This document shows positions 1-8,525 of a stretch of DNA of 64,000 bases, one piece after another; the first letter of the stretch is position 1; every line of letters starts with the position of its first letter. Source of the stretch: Streptomyces microflavus. Lineage in GTDB: Bacteria > Actinomycetota > Actinomycetes > Streptomycetales > Streptomycetaceae. Position numbers and translations under genes: made by a program. A model generated the notes under the pieces. It did not search any database, was not told where the DNA came from, and saw only the letters and a list, made by a program, of their open reading frames with translations. The DNA lies in the NCBI RefSeq assembly GCF_014650075.1, contig NZ_BMUG01000006.1, forward strand, positions 62,001-126,000. The letters run 5' to 3'.

Positions 1-308
1 TCGTCGGTGAGCACATGGGCGATGCGGTCCACGGTCTCCCGCAGCTCGCCGTAGCTCCAGACGCCCCCGTCGCCGGAGCGCAGCGCGGGGCGGTCGGGAC
101 CCCGCTCCTCGACCGTGCGGTCCAGCAGCTCGTGCCCGCAGTTCAGCCGGTCGGGGTAGTGCGGCGCGGGATCGTCCAGAAGGAGTTCCGGCCACTGCTG
201 CGGCGGTGGCAGATGGTCGCGCGTGAACGTGTCGGTGTGCGCACCGGGGACGCGTACGGACGCGTCGGCGGCGGCTGCGGGCGTGTTCGGCGAGGAATTC
301 GGCTCCAT
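1..308 (-). CDS. AMP-dependent aryl/acyl-CoA ligase, N-terminal fragment
   Basis: The 5' end of a gene that leaves the window at base 1; about 102 residues are visible from the ATG at 308-306. The visible protein has a low-complexity Ala/Pro start, then a segment ending in VWSYGELRETVDRIAHVL. That is the typical opening of benzoate- or 2-aminobenzoate-CoA ligase-type AMP-binding enzymes, which activate a carboxylic acid as acyl-AMP and then the CoA thioester. The adenylate and CoA-binding motifs lie off the window, so the substrate cannot be named. It diverges from an acyl-CoA dehydrogenase/Rid pair, which suggests a small acyl- or aryl-CoA catabolic unit sharing the control region between them. 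Confidence 0.7.
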   Translation of the reverse strand, partial: MEPNSSPNTPAAAADASVRVPGAHTDTFTRDHLPPPQQWPELLLDDPAPHYPDRLNCGHELLDRTVEERGPDRPALRSGDGGVWSYGELRETVDRIAHVLTD

Positions 309-367
309 GAAGGATCGCCCCCTTGTCGCCTCTGGAGCGTATCGTTTGGGTGACGGTAGTCAACGGT

Positions 368-464
368 CCGCGATAAGACAGAAACGCGGTAAGAACAGAG
401 ACGCGACAAGACAGATACGCGACAAGAAGAAGACGCGACCGGAGCAGAGACGCGACAAGAAGGG
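368..464. repeat. Six imperfect tandem 16-17 bp repeats in a divergent control region
   Basis: Units begin at 368, 384, 401, 417, 433 and 450. The shared core is (A/C)CGCGacaAGA, as in ACGCGACAAGACAGAT. The array fills most of the gap between the ligase start (308) and the acyl-CoA dehydrogenase start (472), and its last unit supplies the AGAAGG ribosome binding site. A period of 16-17 bp does not match whole helical turns exactly. The array could be an iterated operator, but no known regulator consensus is recognised. Confidence 0.75.
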
Positions 465-471
465 CGCCGCC

Positions 472-1617
472 ATGACGGCATTCTCCCTCGAACCGGCACA
501 GACCGCCTGGTGTGAGGAGCTGCTCACCCTCGCCGAGCAGCGGCTGCGCCCGCTGGCGGAGAAGGGAGAGACCGGGCGCGTCAACCGCCCGCTGCTGGCC
601 GCCCTCGGCGAGCTGGGCCTGCTGGAGCGGATGTTCGGCTCCGGCGCGCTGGACCTGTGCCTGCTGCGGGAGTCCCTGGCCCGGGGCTGCACCGAGGCCG
701 AGACCGCGCTGGCCCTCCAGGGCCTCGGCACCACCCCCGTCGTCCGGGCGGGCACCCCCGCCCAGCGCGCACGCTGGCTCCCCGAGGTCCGGGCGGGCCG
801 CGCCGTCGCGGCGTTCGCGCTGAGCGAGCCGGGCGCGGGGTCCGACGCCGGCGCCCTGAGCCTGGCCGCCGAACCCGCCCCGGGCGGCTGGCGGCTCACC
901 GGCGAGAAGTGCTGGATCTCCAACGCCCCCGAGGCCGACTTCGCCACCGTCTTCGCCCGCACCACACCCGGCGCCGGTCCGCGCGGGATCACCGCGTTCC
1001 TGGTCCCGTCCGACCGCCCCGGACTCACCGGCCAGGCCCTGGACATGCTCTCCCCGCACCCCATCGGCACCCTGGAGTTCGACGGCGTACCGGTCACCGC
1101 CGACGACATGCTCGGCGAACCCGACCGGGGCTTCCGGGTCGCGATGGACACCCTCAACCTCTTCCGCCCCAGCGTCGGCGCCTTCGCCGTCGGGATGGCC
1201 CGCGCCGCCCTCGACGCCACCCTCGCCCACACCGCCCGGCGCACCGCGTTCGGCGGCCCGCTCAGCGACCTCCAGGCCGTCTCCCACCAGGTCGCCGAGA
1301 TGGCCACCCGCACCGAGGCCGCCCGCCTCCTGGTGTACGCGGCGGCCGCGGCGTACGACGCGGGGGAGAGCGGCGTGCCGCGCCGCGCCGCCATGGCCAA
1401 GCTGTACGCCACCGAGACCGCGCAGTACGTCGTCGACACCGCCGTCCAGCTGCACGGCGCCCGCGCCCTGCGCCGCGGCCATCTGCTCGAACACCTCTAC
1501 CGCGAGGTCCGCGCGCCCAGGATCTACGAGGGCGCCAGCGAGGTGCAGCGCACCATCATCGCCAAGGAGCTGTACGCGTCCGCCGCCGCCCAGGAGTCCC
1601 AGGAGCCGCCCGTATGA
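472..1617 (+). CDS. Acyl-CoA dehydrogenase family protein
   Basis: A 381-residue FAD-dependent acyl-CoA dehydrogenase of normal family length. The N-terminal helical domain runs to about residue 110. The middle beta domain opens with FALSEPGAGSDAGAL, which contacts FAD and substrate. The C-terminal helical domain ends with RIYEGASEVQRTIIAKE, placing the candidate catalytic base at Glu353. The ATG at 472 has an AGAAGG site eight bases upstream; the longer upstream open frame only covers the repeat array. Its stop overlaps the start of the next gene by four bases (ATGA), so the two are translationally coupled. With the divergent CoA ligase it probably oxidises an acyl-CoA; the substrate is unknown. 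Confidence 0.9.
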   Translation: MTAFSLEPAQTAWCEELLTLAEQRLRPLAEKGETGRVNRPLLAALGELGLLERMFGSGALDLCLLRESLARGCTEAETALALQGLGTTPVVRAGTPAQRARWLPEVRAGRAVAAFALSEPGAGSDAGALSLAAEPAPGGWRLTGEKCWISNAPEADFATVFARTTPGAGPRGITAFLVPSDRPGLTGQALDMLSPHPIGTLEFDGVPVTADDMLGEPDRGFRVAMDTLNLFRPSVGAFAVGMARAALDATLAHTARRTAFGGPLSDLQAVSHQVAEMATRTEAARLLVYAAAAAYDAGESGVPRRAAMAKLYATETAQYVVDTAVQLHGARALRRGHLLEHLYREVRAPRIYEGASEVQRTIIAKELYASAAAQESQEPPV

Positions 1618-2015
1618 GCCCGTCCCACCGGATCAACCCGGCCGAACTCGCCCCGCCCACCGGCTTCTCGCACGCCGTCGTCGCCACCGGGAGCCATCTG
1701 GTCTTCCTGGCCGGGCAGACCGCCCTCGACCAGGACGGCAAGGTCGTCGGCGCCACCCTGCCCGAACAGTTCACCACCGCCCTCACCAACCTGCTCACCG
1801 CCCTGCACGCGGCGGGCGGCGCCCCCGCCGACCTGGCCCGCGTCACGGTGTACGCCACCGATGTGGCCGACTACCGGTCCAACGCCCCCGAACTGGGCCG
1901 GATCTGGCGCCGGCTGGCGGGGCGCGACTACCCGGCGATGGCGGTCATCGGAGTGGCCAGGCTCTGGGACGAACAGGCGATGGTCGAGATCGACGGGGTC
2001 GCCGTGCTGCCCTGA
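1614..2015 (+). CDS. Rid-family (RidA/YjgF-like) protein
   Basis: A 133-residue protein with the Rid fold signature: GSHLVFLAGQTALDQDG near the N terminus, ARVTVYATD in the middle and EQAMVEIDGVAVL at the end. Archetypal RidA deaminates reactive enamine/imine intermediates using an arginine in a PARS motif. Here the corresponding segment reads YPAMAVIGVARLW, with Met in place of that Arg, so this is probably a Rid4-7-type paralog without classical RidA activity. It overlaps the acyl-CoA dehydrogenase stop by four bases and so belongs to the same transcript. A role in handling a product of that dehydrogenase is inference. Confidence 0.85.
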   Translation: MSPSHRINPAELAPPTGFSHAVVATGSHLVFLAGQTALDQDGKVVGATLPEQFTTALTNLLTALHAAGGAPADLARVTVYATDVADYRSNAPELGRIWRRLAGRDYPAMAVIGVARLWDEQAMVEIDGVAVLP

Positions 2016-2146
2016 CGGCGGGGACGGTGGCTCCACGGCAGCCGTGGTCGCGACGGTGGGCCCCGCCCGCCCGAGTCGCGGCCCCGGGCGGGGCGGGCGA
2101 GGCTGGAGGAGCCCGTACGGACACCGAGCCGCCAGGAGGGTCCGCG

Positions 2147-2605
2147 GTGACCAGCGACAGCCGACCGACCCCGCCGCACCCCGCCGCCCGGTCCTACGAC
2201 GGCGAGGGCATCACCGTCAGCTTCGACGCGCACCGGTGCCTGCACGCGGCCGAATGCGTACGCGGGCTCCCCGCCGTCTTCGAGGTCGGCCGGAAACCAT
2301 GGATCCTCCCCGGCAACGCCCCCGCCGACGAGGTGGCCGACGTCATCCACCGCTGCCCGAGCGGGGCCCTCCAGTACCACCGCACCGACGGCCTGCCCGA
2401 CGAGATCCCCGACGTCCCCACCCATGTGTCGCTGCACCCGGACGGGGTGCTGCACCTGCGCGGGGACCTGGAAGTCGCCACCCCCCACGGGCCGCACCAC
2501 GAGACCCGGGTCATGCTCTGCGGCTGCGGCGCCACCGGGAACACCCCGTACTGCGACCACAGCGGAGCCTGCGCCCGACACGACCAAGGTGCCGAAAAAG
2601 GCTGA
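2147..2605 (+). CDS. Two-domain iron-sulfur protein (4Fe-4S-like plus CDGSH-like)
   Basis: A 152-residue protein from the GTG at 2147, which has AGGAGGG six bases upstream; the longer open frame upstream lacks a ribosome binding site. The first half resembles mono-cluster divergent ferredoxins, with CLHAAEC and later HRCPSGAL. The C-terminal half resembles CDGSH iron-sulfur domains (MLCGCGATGNTPYCDHSG). The usual C-D-G-x-H ending is altered to C-D-H-S-G, which moves the fourth (His) ligand by two positions, and further Cys and His residues follow (GACARH). It may act as a small electron carrier or redox sensor. The flanking Mrp operon is probably unrelated. Confidence 0.75.
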   Translation: MTSDSRPTPPHPAARSYDGEGITVSFDAHRCLHAAECVRGLPAVFEVGRKPWILPGNAPADEVADVIHRCPSGALQYHRTDGLPDEIPDVPTHVSLHPDGVLHLRGDLEVATPHGPHHETRVMLCGCGATGNTPYCDHSGACARHDQGAEKG

Positions 2606-2732
2606 AACGGCTCCCTGCGCAGTGGGCCGGGGGGTGCGCGGCGCGCCGGTCGGGTGAATCGGCCCCGGGGATATATCTGTATTTAGTGCACTTTATTCCG
2701 GATGCCCTGCCGCCCGACCCGGACACTCCCCT
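2606..2732 (+). promoter_or_regulatory. Leader region of the Mrp antiporter operon
   Basis: This 127-base gap contains the only AT-rich patch in the neighbourhood (2671-2698, including gatatatctgtatttagtg). It probably carries the operon promoter. No confident -35/-10 pair or operator was identified. Confidence 0.3.
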
Positions 2733-5636
2733 GTGATCGCGCTCATCGTCAGCCACTTCGTGCTGGCGGCCTGCGCGGGCCCGCTGGTGCACCGGCTCGG
2801 CAGGCGCGCCTTCCTCGTGCTCGCCCTGCCCCCGGCCGCCGCCACCGTCTGGGCCTTCACCCGCTGGAACACCGCCGCCTCCGGTGACGCGGACACCTGG
2901 TCCTGGCAGTGGATCCCGGACTACGACGTCTCCTTCGACCTGCGCCTCGACGCGCTGGCCGAACTCATGGTGCTCCTCGCCGCCGGGGTCGGCGCGCTCG
3001 TCCTGCTCTACTGCGCCTCCTACTTCCGGGACGACACCCCGCAACTGGGCCGGTTCGCCGGGAACCTGCTCGCCTTCGCGGGCGCGATGCTCGCCCTCGT
3101 CCTCGCCGACGACCTCATCACGCTGTACGTCTTCTGGGAGCTGACCACGGTCTTCTCCTACCTGCTGATCGGCCACGGCAGCGAACACCGCCACAGCCGC
3201 CGCTCCGCGCTCCAGGCCCTCGTGGTCACCACACTCGGCGGGCTCGCCATGCTGGTCGGCTTCCTGGTCATCGGTCAGGCGGCGGGCACCTACCGGATCT
3301 CCACGATCGTCGCCGACCCGCCCGAGGCGACCCTCGCCGTCTCCATCGCCCTCGTCCTCATCCTGTGCGGGGCGCTGTCGAAGTCCGCGATCTGGCCGTT
3401 CTCCATGTGGCTGCCGAACGCCATGGCCGCACCCACCCCGGTCAGCGCCTATCTGCACGCCGCCGCGATGGTCAAGGCCGGGGTCTACCTGGTCGCCCGG
3501 CTCTCCCCGGCCTTCGCCGACGTACCCGTGTGGAAGCCCGTCATCCTGGTCCTCGGCGGTGCGACCATGCTGCTCGGCGGCTGGCGGGCGCTGCGCCTCA
3601 ACGACCTGAAGCTCGTGCTCGCCTACGGGACCGTCAGCCAGCTCGGCTTCCTCATCCTGCTCGCCGGCACCGGCAACCGGAACGCGGCCCTCGCCGCCGC
3701 CGCCATGATCCTCGGCCACGCCCTGTTCAAGGCGCCCCTCTTCCTCGTCACCGGCATCGTCGACCACGCCACCGGCACCCGCGACCTGCGCAAGCTCTCC
3801 GGAGTCGGCCGCTCCCTGCCGTACGTCGCCGGGGTCGCCGTCCTCGCCGCCGCCTCCATGGCCGCCCTGCCGCCACTGCTCGGCTTCGCCGCCAAGGAGG
3901 CCGCCTTCGAGGCGCTGCTGCACGGCACGGCCGCCGAGCGGTGGGCGCTGGCCGTCGTCGTCGCGGGCTCGGCGCTGACCACCGCGTACACCCTGCGGTT
4001 CGTCTGGGGCGCCTTCGCCCGGAAGCCCGGCGTACCCGACACCCCCGTACACCGCGTGGGCCGGGCCTTCCTCGCCCCGCCCGCCCTGCTCGCCGTCCTC
4101 GGCCTGGTCCTCGGCCCGGGTGTCGGCTGGACCGACCGGCTGCTGGGCGCGTACGCCGACACCTATCCCGCCCCCGCGGACCCCTACCACCTCTCCCTCT
4201 GGCACGGGCTCGGCACCGCCCTGCTCCTGTCGGCCGTCGCCTGGGCCGCCGGTACCGTCCTCTTCCTCGGGCGCACCACCGTCACCAAGGTCTCCCGCCG
4301 CATCGCCTGGCCCACCGCCGACAGCGTCTTCGGCCATCTCCTGCTCGGGCAGGAACGTCTCGCCCTCCAGGTCACCGGTTTCATCCAGCGCGGTTCCCTC
4401 TCCGTCTACCTGGCCACCACGCTGCTCGTCATGGTCGGCGGACAGCTCGCCGTGCTCCTCACCGACGAGCCGTGGGAGGGCGCACCGGCCCCCCGGCTCT
4501 GGGACAACGTGCTCCAGGGCGGCGTGGCCCTGCTCACCTGCATCGTGGCGCTGCTCTGCCTGACCGTACGGCGCCGTATGAAGGCGGTCGTCCTCAGCGG
4601 TCTGATCGGTTACGGCACCGCCCTGCTCTTCGTCGTCCAGGGCGCCCCCGACCTGGCGCTCACCCAGTTCTGCGTCGAGACCGTGGCGATGATCGTCTTC
4701 GTCCTGGTGCTGCGTCGGATGCCGGTGCACTTCGAGGAGACCGTCTCTCCCTGGCGGCGGGCGATCCGCATCCCGGTGGCCCTCCTCGCGGCCGCCACCA
4801 TCGGCGTCGCCGTATGGGTGGCCGCGGCCGCGCGCACCGCGGAGCCCGCCGGCGCCGCCATGGTCGAGGAGGTCGCCGATCACGGGTACAAGGACGTGGT
4901 CGCCACGATCCTGGTCGACCTGCGCGCCTGGGACACCATGGGGGAGTCCGCCGTGCTGGCCGCCGCCGCCATCGGTGTCACCAGCCTGATCTACCTGCAC
5001 CGCCGCAGCGACGGATCCATGGTCCAGGACGAGCTGAAGGGCCGTACCGCCTGGTCGCTCTCCGCGCAGCACTCGTCCCGGCTGCCACAGGGCGACGACG
5101 TCGCGCCCGAACGCAGCTGGCTGGCCGCCGGTTCGACCCTGGCACCCGAGCACCGCTCGATCGTCTTCGAGGTGGTGGCCCGGCTGATCTTCCACCCGAT
5201 CCTGATCCTCTCGGTCTACCTGCTGTTCTGCGCCGAGAACATGCCGGGTGGCGGCTTCGTCGCGGGGCTCGTCGCCGGAGTCGCCTTCATCACCCGCTAC
5301 CTGGCGGGCGGCCGCTTCGAACTGGCCCGGGCCGCGCCCCTGCAACCGGGGCTCTTCACGGGACTGGGGCTGTTCATCTCGACCGCCGTGGGGCTCCTCG
5401 GCCTCCTGGACGGAACCGTGCTGCACGCCTTCACGTACCACGGCCACCTGCCGGTCTTCGGCGACTTCCACATGAGTACGCCGGTCCTCTTCGACTTCGG
5501 CGTCTACCTCCTGGTGCTCGGCGTCGTCCTGGACATCGTCCGGGCCCTCGGTGCCAAGATCGACCGGCAGATCGAACGGGCCGCCGGAGCCCTCACCGCC
5601 TCCAACAGCGCCATGACGGAGGGGGATCCCCGATGA
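2733..5636 (+). CDS. mrpA: Mrp Na+/H+ antiporter subunit A fused to subunit B
   Basis: A 967-residue polytopic membrane protein starting at GTG 2733. The N-terminal part is NuoL-like, with FWELTTVFSYLL (Glu136) and LSKSAIWPFSMWLP (Lys217), the proton-path residues of MrpA/NuoL. After about residue 790 the sequence matches MnhB (ARLIFHPILILSVYLLFCAE, then FDFGVYLLVLGVVLD). The subunit B domain is therefore fused to A, as in other actinobacterial Mrp systems, and no separate mrpB follows. Mrp complexes exchange cytoplasmic Na+ for external H+ and support pH and salt homeostasis. It is the first gene of six, all joined by four-base overlaps. Confidence 0.95.
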   Translation: MIALIVSHFVLAACAGPLVHRLGRRAFLVLALPPAAATVWAFTRWNTAASGDADTWSWQWIPDYDVSFDLRLDALAELMVLLAAGVGALVLLYCASYFRDDTPQLGRFAGNLLAFAGAMLALVLADDLITLYVFWELTTVFSYLLIGHGSEHRHSRRSALQALVVTTLGGLAMLVGFLVIGQAAGTYRISTIVADPPEATLAVSIALVLILCGALSKSAIWPFSMWLPNAMAAPTPVSAYLHAAAMVKAGVYLVARLSPAFADVPVWKPVILVLGGATMLLGGWRALRLNDLKLVLAYGTVSQLGFLILLAGTGNRNAALAAAAMILGHALFKAPLFLVTGIVDHATGTRDLRKLSGVGRSLPYVAGVAVLAAASMAALPPLLGFAAKEAAFEALLHGTAAERWALAVVVAGSALTTAYTLRFVWGAFARKPGVPDTPVHRVGRAFLAPPALLAVLGLVLGPGVGWTDRLLGAYADTYPAPADPYHLSLWHGLGTALLLSAVAWAAGTVLFLGRTTVTKVSRRIAWPTADSVFGHLLLGQERLALQVTGFIQRGSLSVYLATTLLVMVGGQLAVLLTDEPWEGAPAPRLWDNVLQGGVALLTCIVALLCLTVRRRMKAVVLSGLIGYGTALLFVVQGAPDLALTQFCVETVAMIVFVLVLRRMPVHFEETVSPWRRAIRIPVALLAAATIGVAVWVAAAARTAEPAGAAMVEEVADHGYKDVVATILVDLRAWDTMGESAVLAAAAIGVTSLIYLHRRSDGSMVQDELKGRTAWSLSAQHSSRLPQGDDVAPERSWLAAGSTLAPEHRSIVFEVVARLIFHPILILSVYLLFCAENMPGGGFVAGLVAGVAFITRYLAGGRFELARAAPLQPGLFTGLGLFISTAVGLLGLLDGTVLHAFTYHGHLPVFGDFHMSTPVLFDFGVYLLVLGVVLDIVRALGAKIDRQIERAAGALTASNSAMTEGDPR

Positions 5637-6253
5637 CTGTCAGCGCCTCGCTCCTCGCCACGGCCGTGGTGCTCTGCGCCGTCGGCGGCATCCTCATGCT
5701 GACCCGGCCACTGACCCGCATCCTGCTCGGCGCCGTCATCCTGAGCAACGGGATCAACCTGCTGATCCTCGCCTCGACCGGTACCGCCGGCGCCGCCCCC
5801 CTCCTCTACGGGGTCGACCTGCGCCGGGTCACCGACCCGCTGCCGCAGGCCATCGCGCTGACCGCCATCGTGATCACCCTCGGCACCACCGCGTTCCTGC
5901 TCGCCATGGCCTACCGCAGCCACCAGATCACCGGCACCGACGAGGTGCACGACGACCTGGAGGACCGGCGCATCGTGCTCCGCGCCGAAGTGCTCTCCGA
6001 ACGCGCCCAGTTGCGCGAGGATTTCCGCTCCGGCGCCGAACCGACCGCCGACGAGCGCGAACGCTACCGCGAGGAGCGCCGCAGACTCCGCGACCGGCTG
6101 CGCGCCGACCGGGCCCGCCAGGCCCGAGGCCGCGATGCCTCCGGCGACCTCTGGAACGACGTCATCGGCGCCGACCCCGAGGACTACGAACGCGACGGCG
6201 ACGCCAAGGCGGACGACCGCTACCCCCGCGACGACCGAGGAGCCACCGGATGA
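5633..6253 (+). CDS. mrpC: Mrp antiporter subunit C with long cytoplasmic tail
   Basis: The first ~105 residues are the NuoK-like MnhC core with three membrane helices (LLGAVILSNGINLLIL; QAIALTAIVITLGTTAFLLAMAY). Typical MnhC proteins are about 110-125 residues. Here a highly charged Arg/Glu/Asp-rich segment of about 95 residues follows (for example RERYREERRRLRDRLRADRAR). It probably forms a cytoplasmic helix or coiled coil. The ATG at 5633 overlaps the mrpA stop and the TGA overlaps mrpD. The tail may contact other subunits or regulate the pump, which is inference. Confidence 0.93.
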   Translation: MTVSASLLATAVVLCAVGGILMLTRPLTRILLGAVILSNGINLLILASTGTAGAAPLLYGVDLRRVTDPLPQAIALTAIVITLGTTAFLLAMAYRSHQITGTDEVHDDLEDRRIVLRAEVLSERAQLREDFRSGAEPTADERERYREERRRLRDRLRADRARQARGRDASGDLWNDVIGADPEDYERDGDAKADDRYPRDDRGATG

Positions 6254-7902
6254 ACGCGCTCGTCCCGCTGCCGGTGCTCCTTCCCCTCTGCGCCACCGGC
6301 CTCAGCCTCACCTTCGGCACCCGGATGCAGCGCTTCCAGCGTTTCATCAGCGTCGCCGTACTCACCGCCGTCCTGGCGCTCTCGGTCATCCTGATGATCG
6401 CCGCCGACCGCCAGGGCCCGCTCTCCGTCCACCTCGGCGACTTCGCCCCGCCGCTCGGCATCACCCTGGTCGCCGACCGGCTCTCCGGCCTGATGCTCAC
6501 CGTCTCCTCGGCCGTCACCCTCTGCGTGCTGATCTACTCCCTCGGCCAGGGCATGACCGACCGGGACAAGGAGACCCCGCTCGCCGTCTTCCACCCCGCC
6601 TACCTGATCCTCGTCGCCGGAGTCTCCTGCACCTTCCTCGCGGGTGACCTCGTCAACCTCTTCGTCAGCTTCGAGATCATGCTGGTGGCCAGCTTCGTGC
6701 TGCTCACGCTGGGCGGCACCGGGCCCCGCATGCGGGCCGGTTCCACCTACGTGATCATTTCGCTGTTCTCGTCGATGCTCTTCCTCATCGCCATCGCGAT
6801 GACGTACGCGGCCCTCGGCACCGTCAACTTCGCCCAGCTCGCCGAGCGGCTGCCCGGCCTCCCGCTCGGCGTGCAGACCCTCATCCAGGCGATGCTGATC
6901 ACCGTCTTCGCGATCAAGGCCGCCGTCTTCCCCCTCGCCGCCTGGCTCCCCGACTCCTATCCGACGGCGCCCGCCCCCGTCACCGCGGTGTTCGCCGGAC
7001 TCCTCACCAAGGTCGGCGTCTACTGCATGATGCGGACCGAGACCCTGCTCTTCCCGGGCAACCGCATCGGCGACCTCCTGATGGCCGTCGCGCTGGCCTC
7101 CATGATCATCGGAATCCTCGGCGCAGTGGCCCAGACCGACCTCAAACGGCTGCTCTCCTTCACTCTGATCAGCCACATCGGCTTCATGGTCTTCGGGATC
7201 GGCCTCGCCACCCGCGAGGCGTACGGCGGTGCCATCGTCTACGTCGTCCACCACATCACCGTGCAGACCACCCTGTTTCTGGTCGCCGGTCTGATCGAGC
7301 GCCGGGGCGGGACCACGGAGCTGACCCGGCTCGGCGGACTCGCCAAGGCCGCGCCGATGCTGGCCCTCCTCTTCTTCGTCCCCGCGATGAACCTGGCGGG
7401 CATCCCTCCGCTCTCCGGTTTCATCGGCAAGCTCGGGCTGATGCGCGCGGGCGTCGCCGACGGCTCCGCCTGGGCCTGGATCCTGGTCGCCGGCTCGGTG
7501 GTCACCAGCCTCCTGACGCTGTACGTGGTCGCCAAGGTCTGGAACCTGGCGTTCTGGCGGGCCGCTCCGCCGGGGCTGGCCGAGGCGGGGACGGTCCTGG
7601 AGTCCGGGGACGACAGCGACGACGACACCGACGAGGGCCCCGACGGGGTCCCCGGCACCGGTGACGAGGGCGTCACCATCGTGCGGCAGCCGGCCGGCGG
7701 ACCCGTGGCGGCGACGCTCCGGGGGAAGGCGGTCATCACCACCAGCAGGCTTCCCCGGCCCATGATGGCGGCGACCGCCGCGACGATCGTGCTGGCCCTG
7801 TCCTTCACGGTGTTCGCCGGACCGCTCACCACCTTCACCGACCGGTCGGCCGTCGAACTGCTGAAGCGCACGCCCTACATCGAGGAGGTGCTGGGCAGGT
7901 GA
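6250..7902 (+). CDS. mrpD: Mrp antiporter subunit D
   Basis: A 550-residue NuoM/NuoN-like antiporter subunit with about 14 membrane segments. It shows SFEIMLVASFVLL (Glu142) and FAIKAAVFPLAAWLP (Lys223), the paired charged residues of the proton channel, and a conserved helix containing LKRLLSFTLISHIGFM. A strongly acidic loop near residues 455-480 (SGDDSDDDTDEG) precedes the final membrane helix. It overlaps mrpC and mrpE by four bases and works as a core ion-translocating subunit of the complex. Confidence 0.95.
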   Translation: MNALVPLPVLLPLCATGLSLTFGTRMQRFQRFISVAVLTAVLALSVILMIAADRQGPLSVHLGDFAPPLGITLVADRLSGLMLTVSSAVTLCVLIYSLGQGMTDRDKETPLAVFHPAYLILVAGVSCTFLAGDLVNLFVSFEIMLVASFVLLTLGGTGPRMRAGSTYVIISLFSSMLFLIAIAMTYAALGTVNFAQLAERLPGLPLGVQTLIQAMLITVFAIKAAVFPLAAWLPDSYPTAPAPVTAVFAGLLTKVGVYCMMRTETLLFPGNRIGDLLMAVALASMIIGILGAVAQTDLKRLLSFTLISHIGFMVFGIGLATREAYGGAIVYVVHHITVQTTLFLVAGLIERRGGTTELTRLGGLAKAAPMLALLFFVPAMNLAGIPPLSGFIGKLGLMRAGVADGSAWAWILVAGSVVTSLLTLYVVAKVWNLAFWRAAPPGLAEAGTVLESGDDSDDDTDEGPDGVPGTGDEGVTIVRQPAGGPVAATLRGKAVITTSRLPRPMMAATAATIVLALSFTVFAGPLTTFTDRSAVELLKRTPYIEEVLGR

Positions 7903-8525
7903 GCCGATTCCTGCGGCTCTCGTTCCGCGACTCCGACCTGCCGCCGATGAGCTGCAAGGTCGGCCGACGCGGACGGGTGCTGGACCTGCCGCTGATCGCC
8001 TGGCTCACCCTCATCTGGGTGCTGCTCTGGTCGACCTTCAACCTGGCCAACATCATCACGGGCGTGATCGTCGCGAGCGCCGTCTGCCTGGCCTTCCCGC
8101 TGCCGCCGGTCGACTTGGGGCTGCGGCTCCACCCGTGGGGCATCGTCCGCCTCGCCGGATACCTGCTCTACGACATGTACACCTCGGGCGTGCGGGTCAC
8201 CCGGCAGATCTTCGGCGAGACCCCGCACCGGGCAGCCGTCATGGGCGTGCCCCTGCGCTGCCGCGGCGACCTGATGCTCGCCGCCGTCGCGGTGGCCGTC
8301 TCCAACGTGCCGGGCGGCTCCGTCATCGAGGTGCGCCGGGCCACCGCCACCGTCTTCCTGCACGTCCTGGACGCGGACCGGCCCGAGGAGCTCGAAGCCG
8401 CCCGGCGTCAGGTCTGGCGGCTGGAAGAACTGACCGTACGGGCCTTCGGCACCCGGGACGAGATCGCCCGCGTCGCCGCACCGCCCCCACCGCCACAGCT
8501 CGCCGCCGGAAGGCCCGCACCATGA
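7899..8525 (+). CDS. mrpE: Mrp antiporter subunit E
   Basis: A 208-residue MnhE-family membrane protein from GTG 7899. It has two to three hydrophobic segments near the N terminus (WLTLIWVLLWSTFNLANIIT) followed by a soluble domain with VAVAVSNVPGGSVIEV and TVFLHVL, as expected for the family. A Pro-rich C-terminal tail ends at the start of mrpF, which it overlaps. MrpE is needed for assembly of the hetero-oligomeric antiporter. Confidence 0.93.
   Translation: MSRFLRLSFRDSDLPPMSCKVGRRGRVLDLPLIAWLTLIWVLLWSTFNLANIITGVIVASAVCLAFPLPPVDLGLRLHPWGIVRLAGYLLYDMYTSGVRVTRQIFGETPHRAAVMGVPLRCRGDLMLAAVAVAVSNVPGGSVIEVRRATATVFLHVLDADRPEELEAARRQVWRLEELTVRAFGTRDEIARVAAPPPPPQLAAGRPAP

Noticed and set aside
657..1613. 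Frame upstream of the Rid gene that would extend it into the dehydrogenase gene
   Set aside because: The translation is Arg/Pro-rich with no domain. The Rid protein begins properly at ATG 1614, coupled to the dehydrogenase stop.
2511..5471. A 986-codon open frame on the minus strand across the Mrp subunit A gene
   Set aside because: It is antisense to a gene with clear motifs. The predicted protein is a Gly/Glu/Asp/Gln-rich artefact of high third-position GC and has no family features.
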